NCBI RefSeq assembly: GCF_900090295.1
Contig: NZ_LT607753.1
Location: 4,960,001 to 5,024,000 of the forward strand
DNA: 64,000 bases
Source: Micromonospora coxensis
GTDB lineage: Bacteria; Actinomycetota; Actinomycetes; Mycobacteriales; Micromonosporaceae
Direction of reading: 5' to 3'
In this document: positions 37,861-46,766 of the stretch, piece after piece
Layout: the number at the start of each line of letters is the position of its first letter
Numbering within the stretch: the first letter of the stretch is position 1
Notes under the pieces: generated by a model
What the model was told of the DNA's origin: nothing
Database searches by the model: none
What the model saw: the letters and a program-made list of their open reading frames with translations, nothing else
Program-made: the position numbers and the translations under genes

Positions 37861-38094
37861 GTGGCACTGCGTCCCGCGCTGGAGCACCTGGTCAAGGGCA
37901 TCGTCGACCACCCGGACGACGTGCGCGTCCGCATGGTCGACTCCCGTCGGGGCAAGCGGCTGGAAGTCCGCGTGCACCCCGAGGACCTCGGCACCGTGAT
38001 CGGGCGGTCCGGCCGGACCGCCAAGGCGCTGCGCCAGGTGATCGGCTCCATCGGTGGACGCGGGGTACGCGTCGACATCGTCGACTCGTACTGA
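37861..38094 (+). CDS. khpA: KH-domain RNA-binding protein KhpA
   Basis: 77 residues, essentially a single KH domain with the GxxG loop in GTVIGRSGRTAKALRQVIG. It usually pairs with KhpB/Jag to bind RNAs and affect cell division and ribosome function. GTG 37861 starts one base after the rpsP stop; the longer in-frame start at 37846 lies inside rpsP. Its TGA shares a base with the rimM ATG. Confidence 0.93.
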   Translation: MALRPALEHLVKGIVDHPDDVRVRMVDSRRGKRLEVRVHPEDLGTVIGRSGRTAKALRQVIGSIGGRGVRVDIVDSY

Positions 38095-38648
38095 TGCTGC
38101 TCATCGTCGGCAGGGTCGGCAAACCGCACGGCATCCGCGGTGAGGTCACCGTGGAGGTGCGGACCGACGAGCCCGAAGCGCGGTTCGCCCCGGGCATGGT
38201 GCTGCGCACCGTGCCCGGGGCCACCCCCGCCGCCCCGGCGTCCGGTCCGGGTGAACAGTTCCAGGTCCCGGCCGAGCTGGTGATCGAGTTCGCCCGCTTC
38301 CACCAGGGTCGGATGCTGGTCGCCTTCGAGGGCGTGTACGACCGTGACGTCGCCGAGGCGCTGCGCGGCACCCTGCTCGGGGTGGACAGCGCCGACGTCG
38401 CCCCGCCGGAGGACCCGGAGGAGTGGAACGACCACCAGCTGGTCGGTCTCGCCGTGGTCACCCGGGACGGCGAGCGGCTCGGCGAGGTGGCCCGGATCGA
38501 CCACGCCCCCGCCTCGGATCTGCTCGTCCTGCGTCGTCCCGAGGGGCGCGACGCGCTCATCCCGTTCGTCAAGGCGATCGTCCCCGAGGTCGACGTCGCC
38601 GGCGGTCGCGTCGTGGTCGACCTGCCGGCCGGTCTGCTCGACCTCTAG
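38094..38648 (+). CDS. rimM: Ribosome maturation factor RimM
   Basis: 184 residues. N-terminal RimM barrel (VGRVGKPHGIRGEVTVEVRTD), then a PRC-barrel (DHQLVGLAVVTRDGERLGEV), ending PFVKAIVPEVDV and DLPAGLLDL. It assists 30S head assembly by binding S19. There is a short Pro/Ala insertion (TPAAPASGPGEQ) in the first barrel. ATG overlaps the khpA stop by one base. Confidence 0.96.
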   Translation: MLLIVGRVGKPHGIRGEVTVEVRTDEPEARFAPGMVLRTVPGATPAAPASGPGEQFQVPAELVIEFARFHQGRMLVAFEGVYDRDVAEALRGTLLGVDSADVAPPEDPEEWNDHQLVGLAVVTRDGERLGEVARIDHAPASDLLVLRRPEGRDALIPFVKAIVPEVDVAGGRVVVDLPAGLLDL

Positions 38649-38663
38649 ACCGAAAGCCACCGC

Positions 38664-39452
38664 ATGCGCGTCGACGTCGTGTCGATCTTCCCGGAGTACT
38701 TCGCCCCGCTGGACCTGTCGCTGATCGGCAAGGCCCGGGCGAACGGGACGCTCCGGCTGGCCGTACACGATCTGCGGACCTGGACCCACGACGTGCACCG
38801 CACGGTCGACGACACGCCCTACGGCGGCGGGCCGGGCATGGTGATGCGTCCGGAGCCCTGGGGTGAGGCCCTGGACGCCCTGGCCCCGGACGAACTCAGC
38901 CCGGACGGGCACACCCTGCCCCGGCTGCTGGTGCCCTCCCCGGCCGGCGTCCCGTTCACCCAGGCGATGGCGCACGAGCTGGCCGCCGAGTCGCACCTGC
39001 TCTTCGCCTGCGGCCGGTACGAGGGCATCGACCAGCGGGTGCTCGACCACGCCGCGCAGCGGATGCGGGTGACCGAGGTCTCCCTCGGCGACTACGTGCT
39101 CTTCGGCGGTGAGGTGGCGGTGCTGGTGATCCTGGAGGCGGTCACCCGGCTGCTGCCCGGGGTGCTCGGCAACGCCGGCTCGCTGGACGAGGAGTCGCAC
39201 GCCCACGGGCTGCTGGAAGCGCCGATGTACACCAAGCCGGCGACCTGGCGCGGGCTGGAGGTGCCGGAGGTGCTCCGCTCCGGCGACCACGGCCGGATCG
39301 CCCGGTGGCGGCGGGACGAGGCGCTGACCCGCACGGCGGACCGGCGGCCCGACATGATCGCCGCGCTGCCCCAGGAGGGCCTGGACAAACGGGACGTCGC
39401 GACGTTGGACCGGGCCGGATTTCAACTGCCGCCGGGGGATGTGGCAAAGTAG
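38664..39452 (+). CDS. trmD: tRNA (guanine-N1)-methyltransferase TrmD
   Basis: 262-residue SPOUT enzyme that makes m1G37 in tRNAs and prevents frameshifting. Starts [20 protein letters not shown]; has [28 protein letters not shown], and the knot motif [21 protein letters not shown], with the catalytic Asp region in [23 protein letters not shown]. The C-terminal helical domain is normal. It is last in the rpsP operon, 15 bases after rimM. Confidence 0.97.
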   Translation: MRVDVVSIFPEYFAPLDLSLIGKARANGTLRLAVHDLRTWTHDVHRTVDDTPYGGGPGMVMRPEPWGEALDALAPDELSPDGHTLPRLLVPSPAGVPFTQAMAHELAAESHLLFACGRYEGIDQRVLDHAAQRMRVTEVSLGDYVLFGGEVAVLVILEAVTRLLPGVLGNAGSLDEESHAHGLLEAPMYTKPATWRGLEVPEVLRSGDHGRIARWRRDEALTRTADRRPDMIAALPQEGLDKRDVATLDRAGFQLPPGDVAK

Positions 39453-39595
39453 GGGGGTTGCCGCATCCGCCCGCGCCGTGGGCGGCTGCGAGGACCCTCG
39501 ACCGGGGTCGGCGTCGCCGGCTGCCGTCCGGGGGTCAGAATCACCCATCCGCGCATCGAGTGACGGTGCGCCGTGAGCCTCACGAGGACACAGCG

Positions 39596-39955
39596 ATGAA
39601 CATCCTGGACGCTCTTGACGCCCAGTCGAAGCGGGTCGACCTCCCCGACTTCCGTGCCGGTGACACCGTGAAGGTGCACGCGCGGGTCGTCGAGGGCAAC
39701 CGGTCCCGTGTCCAGATCTTCCAGGGCGTCGTCATCCGCCGCCAGGGTGACGGTCTACGCGAGACCTTCTCGGTCCGCAAGGTCAGCTTCGGCGTGGGTG
39801 TGGAGCGGACCTACCCGCTCAACAGCCCGGCCATCGACCGGATCGAGATCGTGACCCGCGGTGACGTCCGTCGCGCCAAGCTCTACTACCTGCGTGAGCT
39901 GCGCGGCAAGAAGGCCAAGATCAAGGAGCTGCGCGAGAAGCAGCCGGCCAGCTGA
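39596..39955 (+). CDS. rplS: 50S ribosomal protein L19
   Basis: 119 residues beginning [20 protein letters not shown] and containing [20 protein letters not shown] and [19 protein letters not shown], standard L19. It lies at the 30S-50S interface. ATG 39596 follows GAGGACACAG. The 143-base leader after trmD is G/C-rich with a CCGCCC/GGGCGG hairpin; I could not match it to a known L19 leader. A strong terminator follows. Confidence 0.97.
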   Translation: MNILDALDAQSKRVDLPDFRAGDTVKVHARVVEGNRSRVQIFQGVVIRRQGDGLRETFSVRKVSFGVGVERTYPLNSPAIDRIEIVTRGDVRRAKLYYLRELRGKKAKIKELREKQPAS

Positions 39956-40075
39956 CTCCCGCTCGCCGCGCCGCCTGAACTGCGCACATGTCGTATCGAC
40001 CGGATCGCATTACCCTGGTCGTACGGGCGCAGGAGGGCAACGACGCCGCGACGGTGGTCACGGCATGCGAATGTC

Positions 40076-40119
40076 CACTACCGCCCGTGGGGCCTCGACG
40101 AGGCCCCCGGGCGGTAGTG
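40076..40119 (+). terminator. Strong terminator downstream of rplS
   Basis: CACTACCGCCCG and GGGGCCTCG on the left pair with CGAGGCCCC and CGGGCGGTAGTG on the right: 21 base pairs with one bulged T and almost no loop. A short T run follows at 40123-40125. Confidence 0.85.
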
Positions 40120-40144
40120 TCGTTTCTGCGGACCGGGGAGTGGC

Positions 40145-41029
40145 GTGGTGCAGGTGCTTGACTCGGACGGCACGGTCGATCCCTGGCGTCGGCGCACCCG
40201 GCGCACCCGCCGGCAGATGCCGCTCTGGCAGGAACTGCCGCTGCTGCTGGTCGTGGCGTTCTGCCTGGCCGTGCTGATCCGCACCTTCCTGCTCCAGGCC
40301 TTCTTCATCCCGTCGGGCTCCATGGAGGACACCCTCCTCATCGGCGACCGGGTGCTGGTCAACAAGGTCGTCTACGACGTCCGTGACCCGGTGCGCGGCG
40401 AGGTGGTCGTGTTCCGCGGCACCGACCGGTGGGTGGCGCAGGAGACGCCCGGCCCGCCACCGGGCTTCGCCGGCAAGCTCGGCCGTACCCTGGGCGACCT
40501 GGTCGGGGTCAGCCGCCCCGGCGAGAAGGACTTCATCAAGCGGGTCATCGGCGTCCCGGGCGACCGGGTGAAGTGCTGCGACGACCAGGGGCGGGTGCTG
40601 GTCAACGGCATCCCGCTCGACGAGCCGTACGTGATCCGCAACTCGCCGCTGGACGTGCCGCCCAACCCGCGCGAGTGCCGGTCGCGGCGCTTCGAGGAGG
40701 TCGTGGTCCCACCCGGCCAGATCTTCGTGATGGGCGACCACCGGCTGGTCTCCCAGGACGCCCGCTGCCAGGGCCCGGTGCCCATCGACAACGTGGTGGG
40801 TCGGGCGTTCATGGTGGTCTGGCCGTCGCAACGGTGGACGTCGCTGCCGGTGCCGTCGACCTTCGACACGATCTCCCGCCCGGCGGCGGCGCCGGCCGAC
40901 CCGCCGGCGCCGGTCGAGCCGACCCCGGTGGGCGGTGTCGCCCTCGTCCTCCCGATGACGGGGCTGATGTCTGTTCTCGCGCGTTCCGGACGATCCCTCG
41001 GTGCCCGGCGACGTAGGCTCCACCCGTGA
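40145..41029 (+). CDS. lepB: Signal peptidase I (first of two)
   Basis: 294 residues. Basic N-terminus, one membrane helix (LPLLLVVAFCLAVLIRTFLL), then the catalytic domain with Ser59 in FIPSGSMEDTL and Lys132 in DFIKRVIGVPGD, and GDHR in VMGDHRLVSQDARC. A second hydrophobic stretch near the C-terminus (ALVLPMTGLMSVL) may be another membrane segment. It cleaves Sec/Tat signal peptides outside the membrane. An insertion of about 25 residues before the Lys distinguishes it from the next gene. GTG 40148 is an alternative start. Confidence 0.93.
   Translation: MVQVLDSDGTVDPWRRRTRRTRRQMPLWQELPLLLVVAFCLAVLIRTFLLQAFFIPSGSMEDTLLIGDRVLVNKVVYDVRDPVRGEVVVFRGTDRWVAQETPGPPPGFAGKLGRTLGDLVGVSRPGEKDFIKRVIGVPGDRVKCCDDQGRVLVNGIPLDEPYVIRNSPLDVPPNPRECRSRRFEEVVVPPGQIFVMGDHRLVSQDARCQGPVPIDNVVGRAFMVVWPSQRWTSLPVPSTFDTISRPAAAPADPPAPVEPTPVGGVALVLPMTGLMSVLARSGRSLGARRRRLHP
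41014..41019 (+). promoter_or_regulatory. Internal -10 box for the second signal peptidase gene
   Basis: TAGGCT lies in the last codons of the first lepB, six bases before GTG 41026, so the second gene can be transcribed separately as a leaderless mRNA. Confidence 0.5.
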
Positions 41030-41658
41030 TTGACGAGCAGACCGACAAGCCCCGCAGCTCCTTCTGGAAGGAGCTGCCCATCCTGCTGGGTGTCGCGATC
41101 CTGGTGGCGGTGCTGGTCCGCGCCTTCGTGCTGCAGACCTTCTTCATCCCCTCACCGTCGATGGAGAACACCCTCCAGATCGACGATCGGGTGCTGGTCA
41201 ACAAGCTGGTCTACGACTTCCGCTCGCCCGAGCGCGGCGAGGTGGTGGTCTTCAAGGCGCCGACCACGTGGAGCGGCAACGCCGACGGTGAGGACTTCAT
41301 CAAGCGGGTCATCGGCGTCGGCGGCGACCACGTGGTCTGCTGCGACGCCGGCAAGCTCGTGATCAACGGCAAGCAGCTCGACGAGCCGTACATCTACTCC
41401 GTCGACGGGGAGCAGGACAAGCCCGCCGACCAGGAGTTCGACATCCGGGTCCCGCAGGGGCGGCTCTGGGTGATGGGCGACCACCGCTCCGCCTCCGGCG
41501 ACTCGCTGGAGCACTGGCAGCAGTCCGGCCAGGACATCACCGAGGCGACCATCCCCGAGGAGCAGGTGGTCGGCCGTGCGTTCACGGTGTTCTGGCCGGT
41601 GAGCCGGGCCACCTGGCTGAGCGTGCCGAAGCCGTTCGAGGCGATCCCGAACCCGTAG
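41026..41658 (+). CDS. lepB: Signal peptidase I (second of two)
   Basis: 210 residues. A single N-terminal membrane helix (LPILLGVAILVAVLVRAFVL), catalytic Ser45 in FIPSPSMENTL, Lys93 in DFIKRVIGVGGD, and VMGDHRSASGDS. It is shorter than its neighbour and lacks the C-terminal hydrophobic stretch. The start overlaps the first lepB by four bases. The pair looks like an old tandem duplication, with possible specialisation by substrate. Confidence 0.94.
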   Translation: MIDEQTDKPRSSFWKELPILLGVAILVAVLVRAFVLQTFFIPSPSMENTLQIDDRVLVNKLVYDFRSPERGEVVVFKAPTTWSGNADGEDFIKRVIGVGGDHVVCCDAGKLVINGKQLDEPYIYSVDGEQDKPADQEFDIRVPQGRLWVMGDHRSASGDSLEHWQQSGQDITEATIPEEQVVGRAFTVFWPVSRATWLSVPKPFEAIPNP

Positions 41659-41717
41659 CGGTCACGAGCCCACCCCGGGCGTGGCCGACGGTCCCCGGTG
41701 TCTGGCAGGCTGGGCCC

Positions 41718-42212
41718 GTGACCGTCTACACCCCTCGTCGCGCGGCCCGGGTGCTGCTCGTCGACGCGGGCGGCCGGACGCTGCTCTTCAGCGGCCGGGA
41801 CCCGGCCCGCCCCGACCACCGGTACTGGTTCACCCCCGGCGGCGGGCTCGAGGAGGGGGAGAGCCCGGCCGAGGGGGCGGCCCGCGAGCTGGCCGAGGAG
41901 ACCGGGCTGCGGCTCGACCCGGCCGAACTGGGCGACCCGGTCGGGTCGGAGACGGTCGAGTTCCCCTTCGACGGGGTCTGGTTCCGCCAGGAGCAGGAGT
42001 TCTTCCTGGTCCGGGTGGCGTCCTGGGAGGTGGACACGGCGGGCTTCGACGCGATCGAGCGGGCCAGCGTCTTCGACCACCGGTGGTGGACGGCCGACGA
42101 GCTGCTCGCCACCGACGAGCGGTACTACCCGGCCGACCTGCCCGCGCTGCTGACCCGGGCCCTCGCCGCGGCGCCGTCCGCCGACGCCCTGCGCGGAGGT
42201 GCGCCGTGCTGA
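41718..42212 (+). CDS. NUDIX hydrolase
   Basis: 164 residues. The NUDIX box is complete: GGGLEEGESPAEGAARELAEETGL at about 35-58, with REL and EE metal ligands. It hydrolyses a nucleoside diphosphate-linked substrate; which one is unknown. CAGGCT at 41706-41711 is six bases before GTG 41718, fitting a leaderless start. Its end overlaps rnhB by seven bases. Confidence 0.9.
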   Translation: MTVYTPRRAARVLLVDAGGRTLLFSGRDPARPDHRYWFTPGGGLEEGESPAEGAARELAEETGLRLDPAELGDPVGSETVEFPFDGVWFRQEQEFFLVRVASWEVDTAGFDAIERASVFDHRWWTADELLATDERYYPADLPALLTRALAAAPSADALRGGAPC

Positions 42213-43018
42213 CGCCCCCGCGCACCGTGGTACGCCGCGACGGCGGGCTCTACGCGCTGGAGCGGGCCCTGCAACGGCGCGGCTTCCGGCACGTCGCCGG
42301 GGCCGACGAGGCCGGCCGGGGCGCGTGCGCCGGTCCGCTGGTCGCCGCCGCCGCGATCCTGCCCGAGGGGCGGCGGGGCGAGATCGAGGGGCTGGCCGAC
42401 TCCAAGCTGCTCACCGCGGCGAGCAGGGAGCGGGTCTACGACGAGGTCGTCGCCCGGGCGCTGGCGTACGCGGTGGTGGTCATCCCGGCCGAGGAGGTCG
42501 ACGCGCGGGGCCTGCACGTGTGCAACCTGGCCGCCATGCGCCGGGCGCTCGCCTCGCTGGCCACCCGCCCGGAGTACGTGCTGACCGACGGCTTCGGGGT
42601 GGACGGCCTGGACGTCCCGGGCCTCGCGGTGTGGAAGGGCGACCGGGTGGCGGCGTGCGTGGCGGCGGCCAGCGTGCTCGCCAAGGTCACCCGGGACCGG
42701 ATCATGGTGGAGCTGGACGGGCGGTACCCGGGCTACGGCTTCGCCGAGCACAAGGGGTACATCACGGCGGAGCACACCGAGGCGCTGCGCGGGCTCGGTC
42801 CGTGCGTCGAGCACCGCTTCTCGTACGTCAACGTGGCCGCCGTCTCCGGCCGGGACGGGGCCCCGCCCCGCGCCCGGCGGCCGGTCGGCCGGCCCGCACC
42901 CGAGCCGATGGAGCGCTCGGGGGCGTCAGGGGGTACCGTCGGCGTGGCGTTGGGCGAGCAGCCTCGGCCTCTCGCGCCGGTGGGGGAAGATGTGGTCATG
43001 GAAGGCGGAGTGCGATGA
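42206..43018 (+). CDS. rnhB: Ribonuclease HII
   Basis: 270 residues. Catalytic DEAGRGACAGPLVAAA (DEDD acidic residues), DSKLLTAASRE, LTDGF, and ASVLAKVTRDRIM are the RNase HII motifs. It removes ribonucleotides from DNA and RNA in hybrids. GTG 42206 has GGAGG six bases upstream. The last ~60 residues (Arg/Pro/Ala-rich) extend beyond the usual core. It overlaps the DUF2469 gene by four bases. Confidence 0.95.
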   Translation: MLTPPRTVVRRDGGLYALERALQRRGFRHVAGADEAGRGACAGPLVAAAAILPEGRRGEIEGLADSKLLTAASRERVYDEVVARALAYAVVVIPAEEVDARGLHVCNLAAMRRALASLATRPEYVLTDGFGVDGLDVPGLAVWKGDRVAACVAAASVLAKVTRDRIMVELDGRYPGYGFAEHKGYITAEHTEALRGLGPCVEHRFSYVNVAAVSGRDGAPPRARRPVGRPAPEPMERSGASGGTVGVALGEQPRPLAPVGEDVVMEGGVR

Positions 43019-43338
43019 GCGCGGAAGATCTCGAGAAGTACGAGACCGAGATGGAGCTGCAGCTCTACCGGGAGTACCGCGACATTGTCCGCCAGTTCTC
43101 CTACGTGGTGGAGACGGAGCGCCGTTTCTACCTCGCCAACCAGGTGGACCTGCACGTGCGCAACTCCGACGGCGAGGTCTACTTCGAGGTCGAGATGCAC
43201 GACGCCTGGGTGTGGGACATGTACCGCCCTGCCCGATTCGTCAAGAATGTCCGGGTAATGACGTTCAAGGACGTCAACGTCGAGGAGCTGGAGAAGCCCG
43301 ACATCTCCCTCCCCGCCGACTCCGGCTTCGGCGGCTGA
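43015..43338 (+). CDS. DUF2469 family protein
   Basis: 107 residues, very acidic, starting MSAEDLEKYETEMELQLYRE and containing FSYVVETERRFYLANQVDL and VWDMYRPARFVKNVRVMTFKDVNVEEL. This small protein is highly conserved across actinobacteria directly after rnhB; no function is established. ATG overlaps the rnhB stop (ATGA), implying translational coupling. Confidence 0.93.
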   Translation: MSAEDLEKYETEMELQLYREYRDIVRQFSYVVETERRFYLANQVDLHVRNSDGEVYFEVEMHDAWVWDMYRPARFVKNVRVMTFKDVNVEELEKPDISLPADSGFGG

Positions 43339-43356
43339 CCCTCGCCCCACCCGCGC

Positions 43357-43381
43357 CACCGGCGTCCCCCACCCGCCGGTG
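43357..43381. terminator. Hairpin between DUF2469 and sulfite-oxidase family genes
   Basis: CACCGGCG (43357-43364) pairs with CGCCGGTG (43374-43381) around a 9-base loop, between two convergent stop codons. Confidence 0.55.
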
Positions 43382-43391
43382 ACCGGCCCGG

Positions 43392-44498
43392 TCACTCCGC
43401 GACGACCGCGACCTCCACCCGCTGCACCAGGTTGTTGGCGAAGCCACCCCGGTTCCACGGCTGCTCGACCGGCTGGACCCGCCCCGACGCGTCGGCGGCC
43501 CGCGCCCCCAGGACGTACCGGCCCGGCTCGGGCGACCAGTCGAACCGCCAGCGCCGCCACGACCAGTCGCCGCCGGAGGCAGGGTCCAGGATGGCCGGTG
43601 CCCAGTTCGCCCCGCCGTCGGTGGTCACCTCCACCGAGGTGACCGGCGCGTGCCCGGACCAGGCCCGACCGTCCACGGTGCACGGTCCGGGGCGCAGCAC
43701 CCGGGTACGCGACATGAAGTCCGGGAAACCCGGCGGGCGGACCAGCGCCCGGGGCTCGATCCGGGTCACCGGCTCGCCCGGGTCGTCGGCGTCGCGGCGC
43801 AGCCGGTAGGCCACCGCGTTCTGGTAACCGGTGAACTCCTCGGTCGACACGGTGATGCCGCGCAGCCACTTCACGTGCGCCATGCCGTACCAGCCGGGCA
43901 CGATCAGCCGCAGTGGCGCGCCGTGCTGCGGCAGCAGCGGAGCGCCGTTCATCTCGTACGCCAGCAGCACCTCCTCGCGCAGCGCGTCGGCGACCGGCAG
44001 GGCGCGCTGGTAGTCCTGCTCGACACCGCGCTCGACGCCGTGGTCCGCGCCGGTGAAGACCACGTCCACCGCCTCCTTGGCGATGCCGGCCTCGCGCAGC
44101 AGCGGCGCCAGTGGGGTGCCCGTCCACTCCGCGTTGCCGACCGCCTCCACCAGCCAGGGCTGGCTCACCGGACGCGGGTGCAGCAGCGCCCGCCCGTTGC
44201 CCGCGCACTCCAACGTCACCCGGTGGGTCACCCTCGGCCGCTCCCGCAGCGCCGCCAGGTCGAGGGTGAGCGGACGCGCGACGGCGCCGTCCACGGTCAG
44301 CGTGTGCGCCACCGGGTCGACGTCCGGGATGTCGTAGTGGATGAGCAGGTAGTGCAGGCCGGCCGGGGTCACGTCGTAGCGCAGCGCCTCCAGCGGGATG
44401 CCGTGGTTGCGCGCCGCGAGCTGGAGTTCCTCGGCGCTGATCGCCTCGTCCGGGTCGGCCACCCGGGAGGGGTGGCTCACCTCGCCCACCGTGGTCAT
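43392..44498 (-). CDS. Sulfite-oxidase family molybdopterin enzyme
   Basis: 368 residues. The Moco domain includes VTLECAGNGR with the Mo-ligating Cys, GADHGVERGVEQDYQRALP, and PLRLIVPGWYGMAHVKWL; a C-terminal dimerisation-type beta domain follows (TSVEVTTDGGANWAPAIL, WRRWRFDWSPEPGRYVL). There is no haem domain and no Tat signal, so this is a cytoplasmic type. The substrate may be sulfite or another oxo-acceptor. GGGAGG lies five bases before ATG 44498. It is convergent with DUF2469. Confidence 0.87.
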   Translation of the reverse strand: MTTVGEVSHPSRVADPDEAISAEELQLAARNHGIPLEALRYDVTPAGLHYLLIHYDIPDVDPVAHTLTVDGAVARPLTLDLAALRERPRVTHRVTLECAGNGRALLHPRPVSQPWLVEAVGNAEWTGTPLAPLLREAGIAKEAVDVVFTGADHGVERGVEQDYQRALPVADALREEVLLAYEMNGAPLLPQHGAPLRLIVPGWYGMAHVKWLRGITVSTEEFTGYQNAVAYRLRRDADDPGEPVTRIEPRALVRPPGFPDFMSRTRVLRPGPCTVDGRAWSGHAPVTSVEVTTDGGANWAPAILDPASGGDWSWRRWRFDWSPEPGRYVLGARAADASGRVQPVEQPWNRGGFANNLVQRVEVAVVAE

Positions 44499-44699
44499 GA
44501 CGGCCTCCCGGTCCTGCCCTCGACACCCGCGTCCAGCAGCCTAGTCCGTCACCGGCGCCCCGACCCGCCTCCGGTGACCGTCATCCGGTGCCCATAGCAG
44601 GTCGACGGCCGCCCTGGGGGTCGTCCACAGGCGCTGTCGTCGTCCACAGCGGACGGCTTGTCCGTGTCGGGGACGCGCGCTCGCCGGCATGCTGACGGC

Positions 44700-45617
44700 A
44701 TGCGACGACAGCTGTGGCGGACGACGGTGTGGTGGGCGTCCCTGCTGGTCCTCGGGACGATCGGCACCCCGGCCCTGGCCGGCGGCGAAGCGCCCGTGGC
44801 GACGACCCAGACGGCGGCCCGGGCCGCCGGGGCAGCGACACCCGGGGTCGCGTCGGCCGTCAGCCTGCCCGGGGTCACGGCCACGACCGGGTCACCGGCC
44901 GGCGCGGGGCTCCCGCAGTTCCGGTGGCCGCTCGACGGCACACCCCGCCCGGTGCGGCGCTTCGACCCGCCGCCGCAGCCGTGGCTGCCCGGCCACCGCG
45001 GGGTGGACCTGGCCGCCGCTCCCGGGGCCACCGTGCGCGCCGCCGGTCCCGGCACGGTGCTCTTCGCCGGGATGGTCGCCGGCCGGCCGGTGGTCACCGT
45101 GGGCCACGCGGCCGGCCTGCGCACCACCTACGAGCCGGTCCGTCCCGACGTACGCCCCGGCGACCGGGTCCCGGCTGGCGCGCCGCTGGGCGTGCTGCTG
45201 AGCGGGCATCCGGCCTGCCCGGCGGCGGGCTGCCTGCACTGGGGGCTGCGGCGCGGCCCGGAGTACCTCGACCCACTGGCGCTGCTGGGGCTCGGCCGGG
45301 TCCGGCTGCTGCCGGTCGCCCACGGCTCCGCCACGCCCTCGCCGGCCGGTCCCGGCACCGGTGGCCTCGTCGCGCCGGTGCCCATCCTCACCCCGTCGTC
45401 CGGTGGCCCCGGCGTCGGTGGGCCCGCCGCGCCCGCCCCACCCACGGTCAGCCCGGACCCGTGGGCCGGCGTCGCCCAGCGACGCGTGGGGTCGGCCTGC
45501 CGGTGCGGGCACCGAGGTGAGCGCGCCGGATCAGCCCCGGTCGAGCAGCCCCGGCAGTCGGACCGCCAGCCGCTCGTACTCGTCGGGGGAGTTGTAGACC
45601 TGTCCGCAGAGCCGTAG
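44700..45617 (+). CDS. Secreted M23-like peptidase (LysM-free)
   Basis: 305 residues from ATG 44700, with a signal peptide (LLVLGTIGTPALAGG). The M23 fold is seen in FRWPLDGTPRPVRRFDPP, HRGVDLAAAPGATVRAAGPGTV, VVTVGHAAGLRTTYEPV and GCLHWGLRRG. The metal site keeps HxxxD and the later HWG; the middle His is in GHAAGL. It probably cuts peptidoglycan cross-bridges, or is a non-catalytic relative. The Pro/Ser/Gly-rich tail runs 87 bases into the convergent aminotransferase gene. Confidence 0.83.
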   Translation: MRRQLWRTTVWWASLLVLGTIGTPALAGGEAPVATTQTAARAAGAATPGVASAVSLPGVTATTGSPAGAGLPQFRWPLDGTPRPVRRFDPPPQPWLPGHRGVDLAAAPGATVRAAGPGTVLFAGMVAGRPVVTVGHAAGLRTTYEPVRPDVRPGDRVPAGAPLGVLLSGHPACPAAGCLHWGLRRGPEYLDPLALLGLGRVRLLPVAHGSATPSPAGPGTGGLVAPVPILTPSSGGPGVGGPAAPAPPTVSPDPWAGVAQRRVGSACRCGHRGERAGSAPVEQPRQSDRQPLVLVGGVVDLSAEP

Positions 45618-46712
45618 CCAGCCCCGACCGTTCCAGCCGGCCACCGACACCTCGGCGGCGAGCCGTTCGGCGATGCGGGCCCGCAGGTCGCGGGCGGCGT
45701 CGAGGGTGGTGGCGACCCCCGGCGGCAGCGGGACGAGCCGCATGGCGACCGCCGGCCCGCCCGGGTCCGGCAGATCGGCCGGCGCGACCCCGAGCGCCTC
45801 CCCGAGCACCCGCTGCCCGTACGCGGCCAGCTCGGCGTTGTGCGCGCGGACCCGGTCGAGCCCGAGACTGCGCAGGGTGAACAGCCCGGCCGGCGCGCTC
45901 AGCCAACTCGTGTAGTCGAGGGTGCCCTGCCACTCCACGTTGCCCGGGAAGCCGGCGCCCTGCTCCCAGGAGACCACCAGCGGCTCGATCCGCTCCCGCC
46001 ACGGCGGCGCGACCACCAGCACGGCGGTGCCCCGGGGGGCGTACCCCCACTTGTGCAGGTTGCCCACCCAGAAGTCGGCGCCGACGGCGGTCACGTCGAC
46101 CGGCAGCATGCCGGGCGCGTGGGCCCCGTCCACCAGCACCGGCACGCCCCGCTCCCGGGCCACGCCGACGATGGCCGCGACCGGGAAGAGCCGCGCGGTG
46201 GGCGAGGTGAGCTGGTCGACCACGAGCAGCCGGGTCCGGCCGGGCCGCAGGCCGTCCCGCACGATCTGCACGATCTCCTCGTCGGTCGCGGCCAGCGGTA
46301 CCCGCAACGCCCGGGTGACCGCCCCGGTGCGGTGGCACTCGCGGGCGATGGAGAAGTCGACCGCGCCGTACCCGTGGTCGGTGGTGAGCACCTCGTCGCC
46401 GGGGCGCAGACCGATCGACTGGAGCACCACCGCCGCGCCGGTGGTGGCGTTGCCGATCAGCGCGGTGCCGTCCGGGTCGGCGCCGAGGAAGGCGGCCAGG
46501 TGTCGCCGGGTGTGCGTGATCCGGTCGACCAGCCCCTGGGTGAAGAAGCGCAGCGGGTTGGCCTCCATCTCGTCGCGGAGCCGCTGCTGGGTGCGCTGCA
46601 CGTTCACCGGCACCGCGCCGAACGCGCCGTGGTTGAGGTAGCTGACCGCCGGGTCGAGCGAGAAGAGCAGTCGGGCCCCGGGGATCGGCTCGGGCGGCCG
46701 GGCGACGGTCAC
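45531..46712 (-). CDS. Class V aminotransferase (isopenicillin N epimerase-like)
   Basis: 393-residue PLP enzyme. YLNHGAFGAVP at the start, IGNATTGAAVVLQSIGL, LLVVDQLTSPTARLFPV, VLVDGAHAPGMLPVDV and GNLHKWGYAPRG (Schiff-base Lys) match the epimerase/cysteine desulfurase-like subgroup. The minus-strand -10 box TACGAT (46724-46719) sits six bases before the GTG, so the gene is probably leaderless and independently transcribed although it follows xerC. No pathway neighbours clarify the substrate. Confidence 0.88.
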   Translation of the reverse strand: MTVARPPEPIPGARLLFSLDPAVSYLNHGAFGAVPVNVQRTQQRLRDEMEANPLRFFTQGLVDRITHTRRHLAAFLGADPDGTALIGNATTGAAVVLQSIGLRPGDEVLTTDHGYGAVDFSIARECHRTGAVTRALRVPLAATDEEIVQIVRDGLRPGRTRLLVVDQLTSPTARLFPVAAIVGVARERGVPVLVDGAHAPGMLPVDVTAVGADFWVGNLHKWGYAPRGTAVLVVAPPWRERIEPLVVSWEQGAGFPGNVEWQGTLDYTSWLSAPAGLFTLRSLGLDRVRAHNAELAAYGQRVLGEALGVAPADLPDPGGPAVAMRLVPLPPGVATTLDAARDLRARIAERLAAEVSVAGWNGRGWLRLCGQVYNSPDEYERLAVRLPGLLDRG

Positions 46713-46766
46713 CCCGTGATCGTATCCGCCGACGGATCAACCCTCATCGGTTCACGGGGCTCGGTG

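Noticed and set aside
39453..39595. Known L19 leader RNA upstream of rplS
   Set aside because: Hairpins are present, but I could not match them to the described L19 leader and will not assign it.
44700..45617. Lytic transglycosylase or LysM protein
   Set aside because: The HRGVDLAA and HWG pattern is M23, and no LysM or lysozyme-like motif is present.
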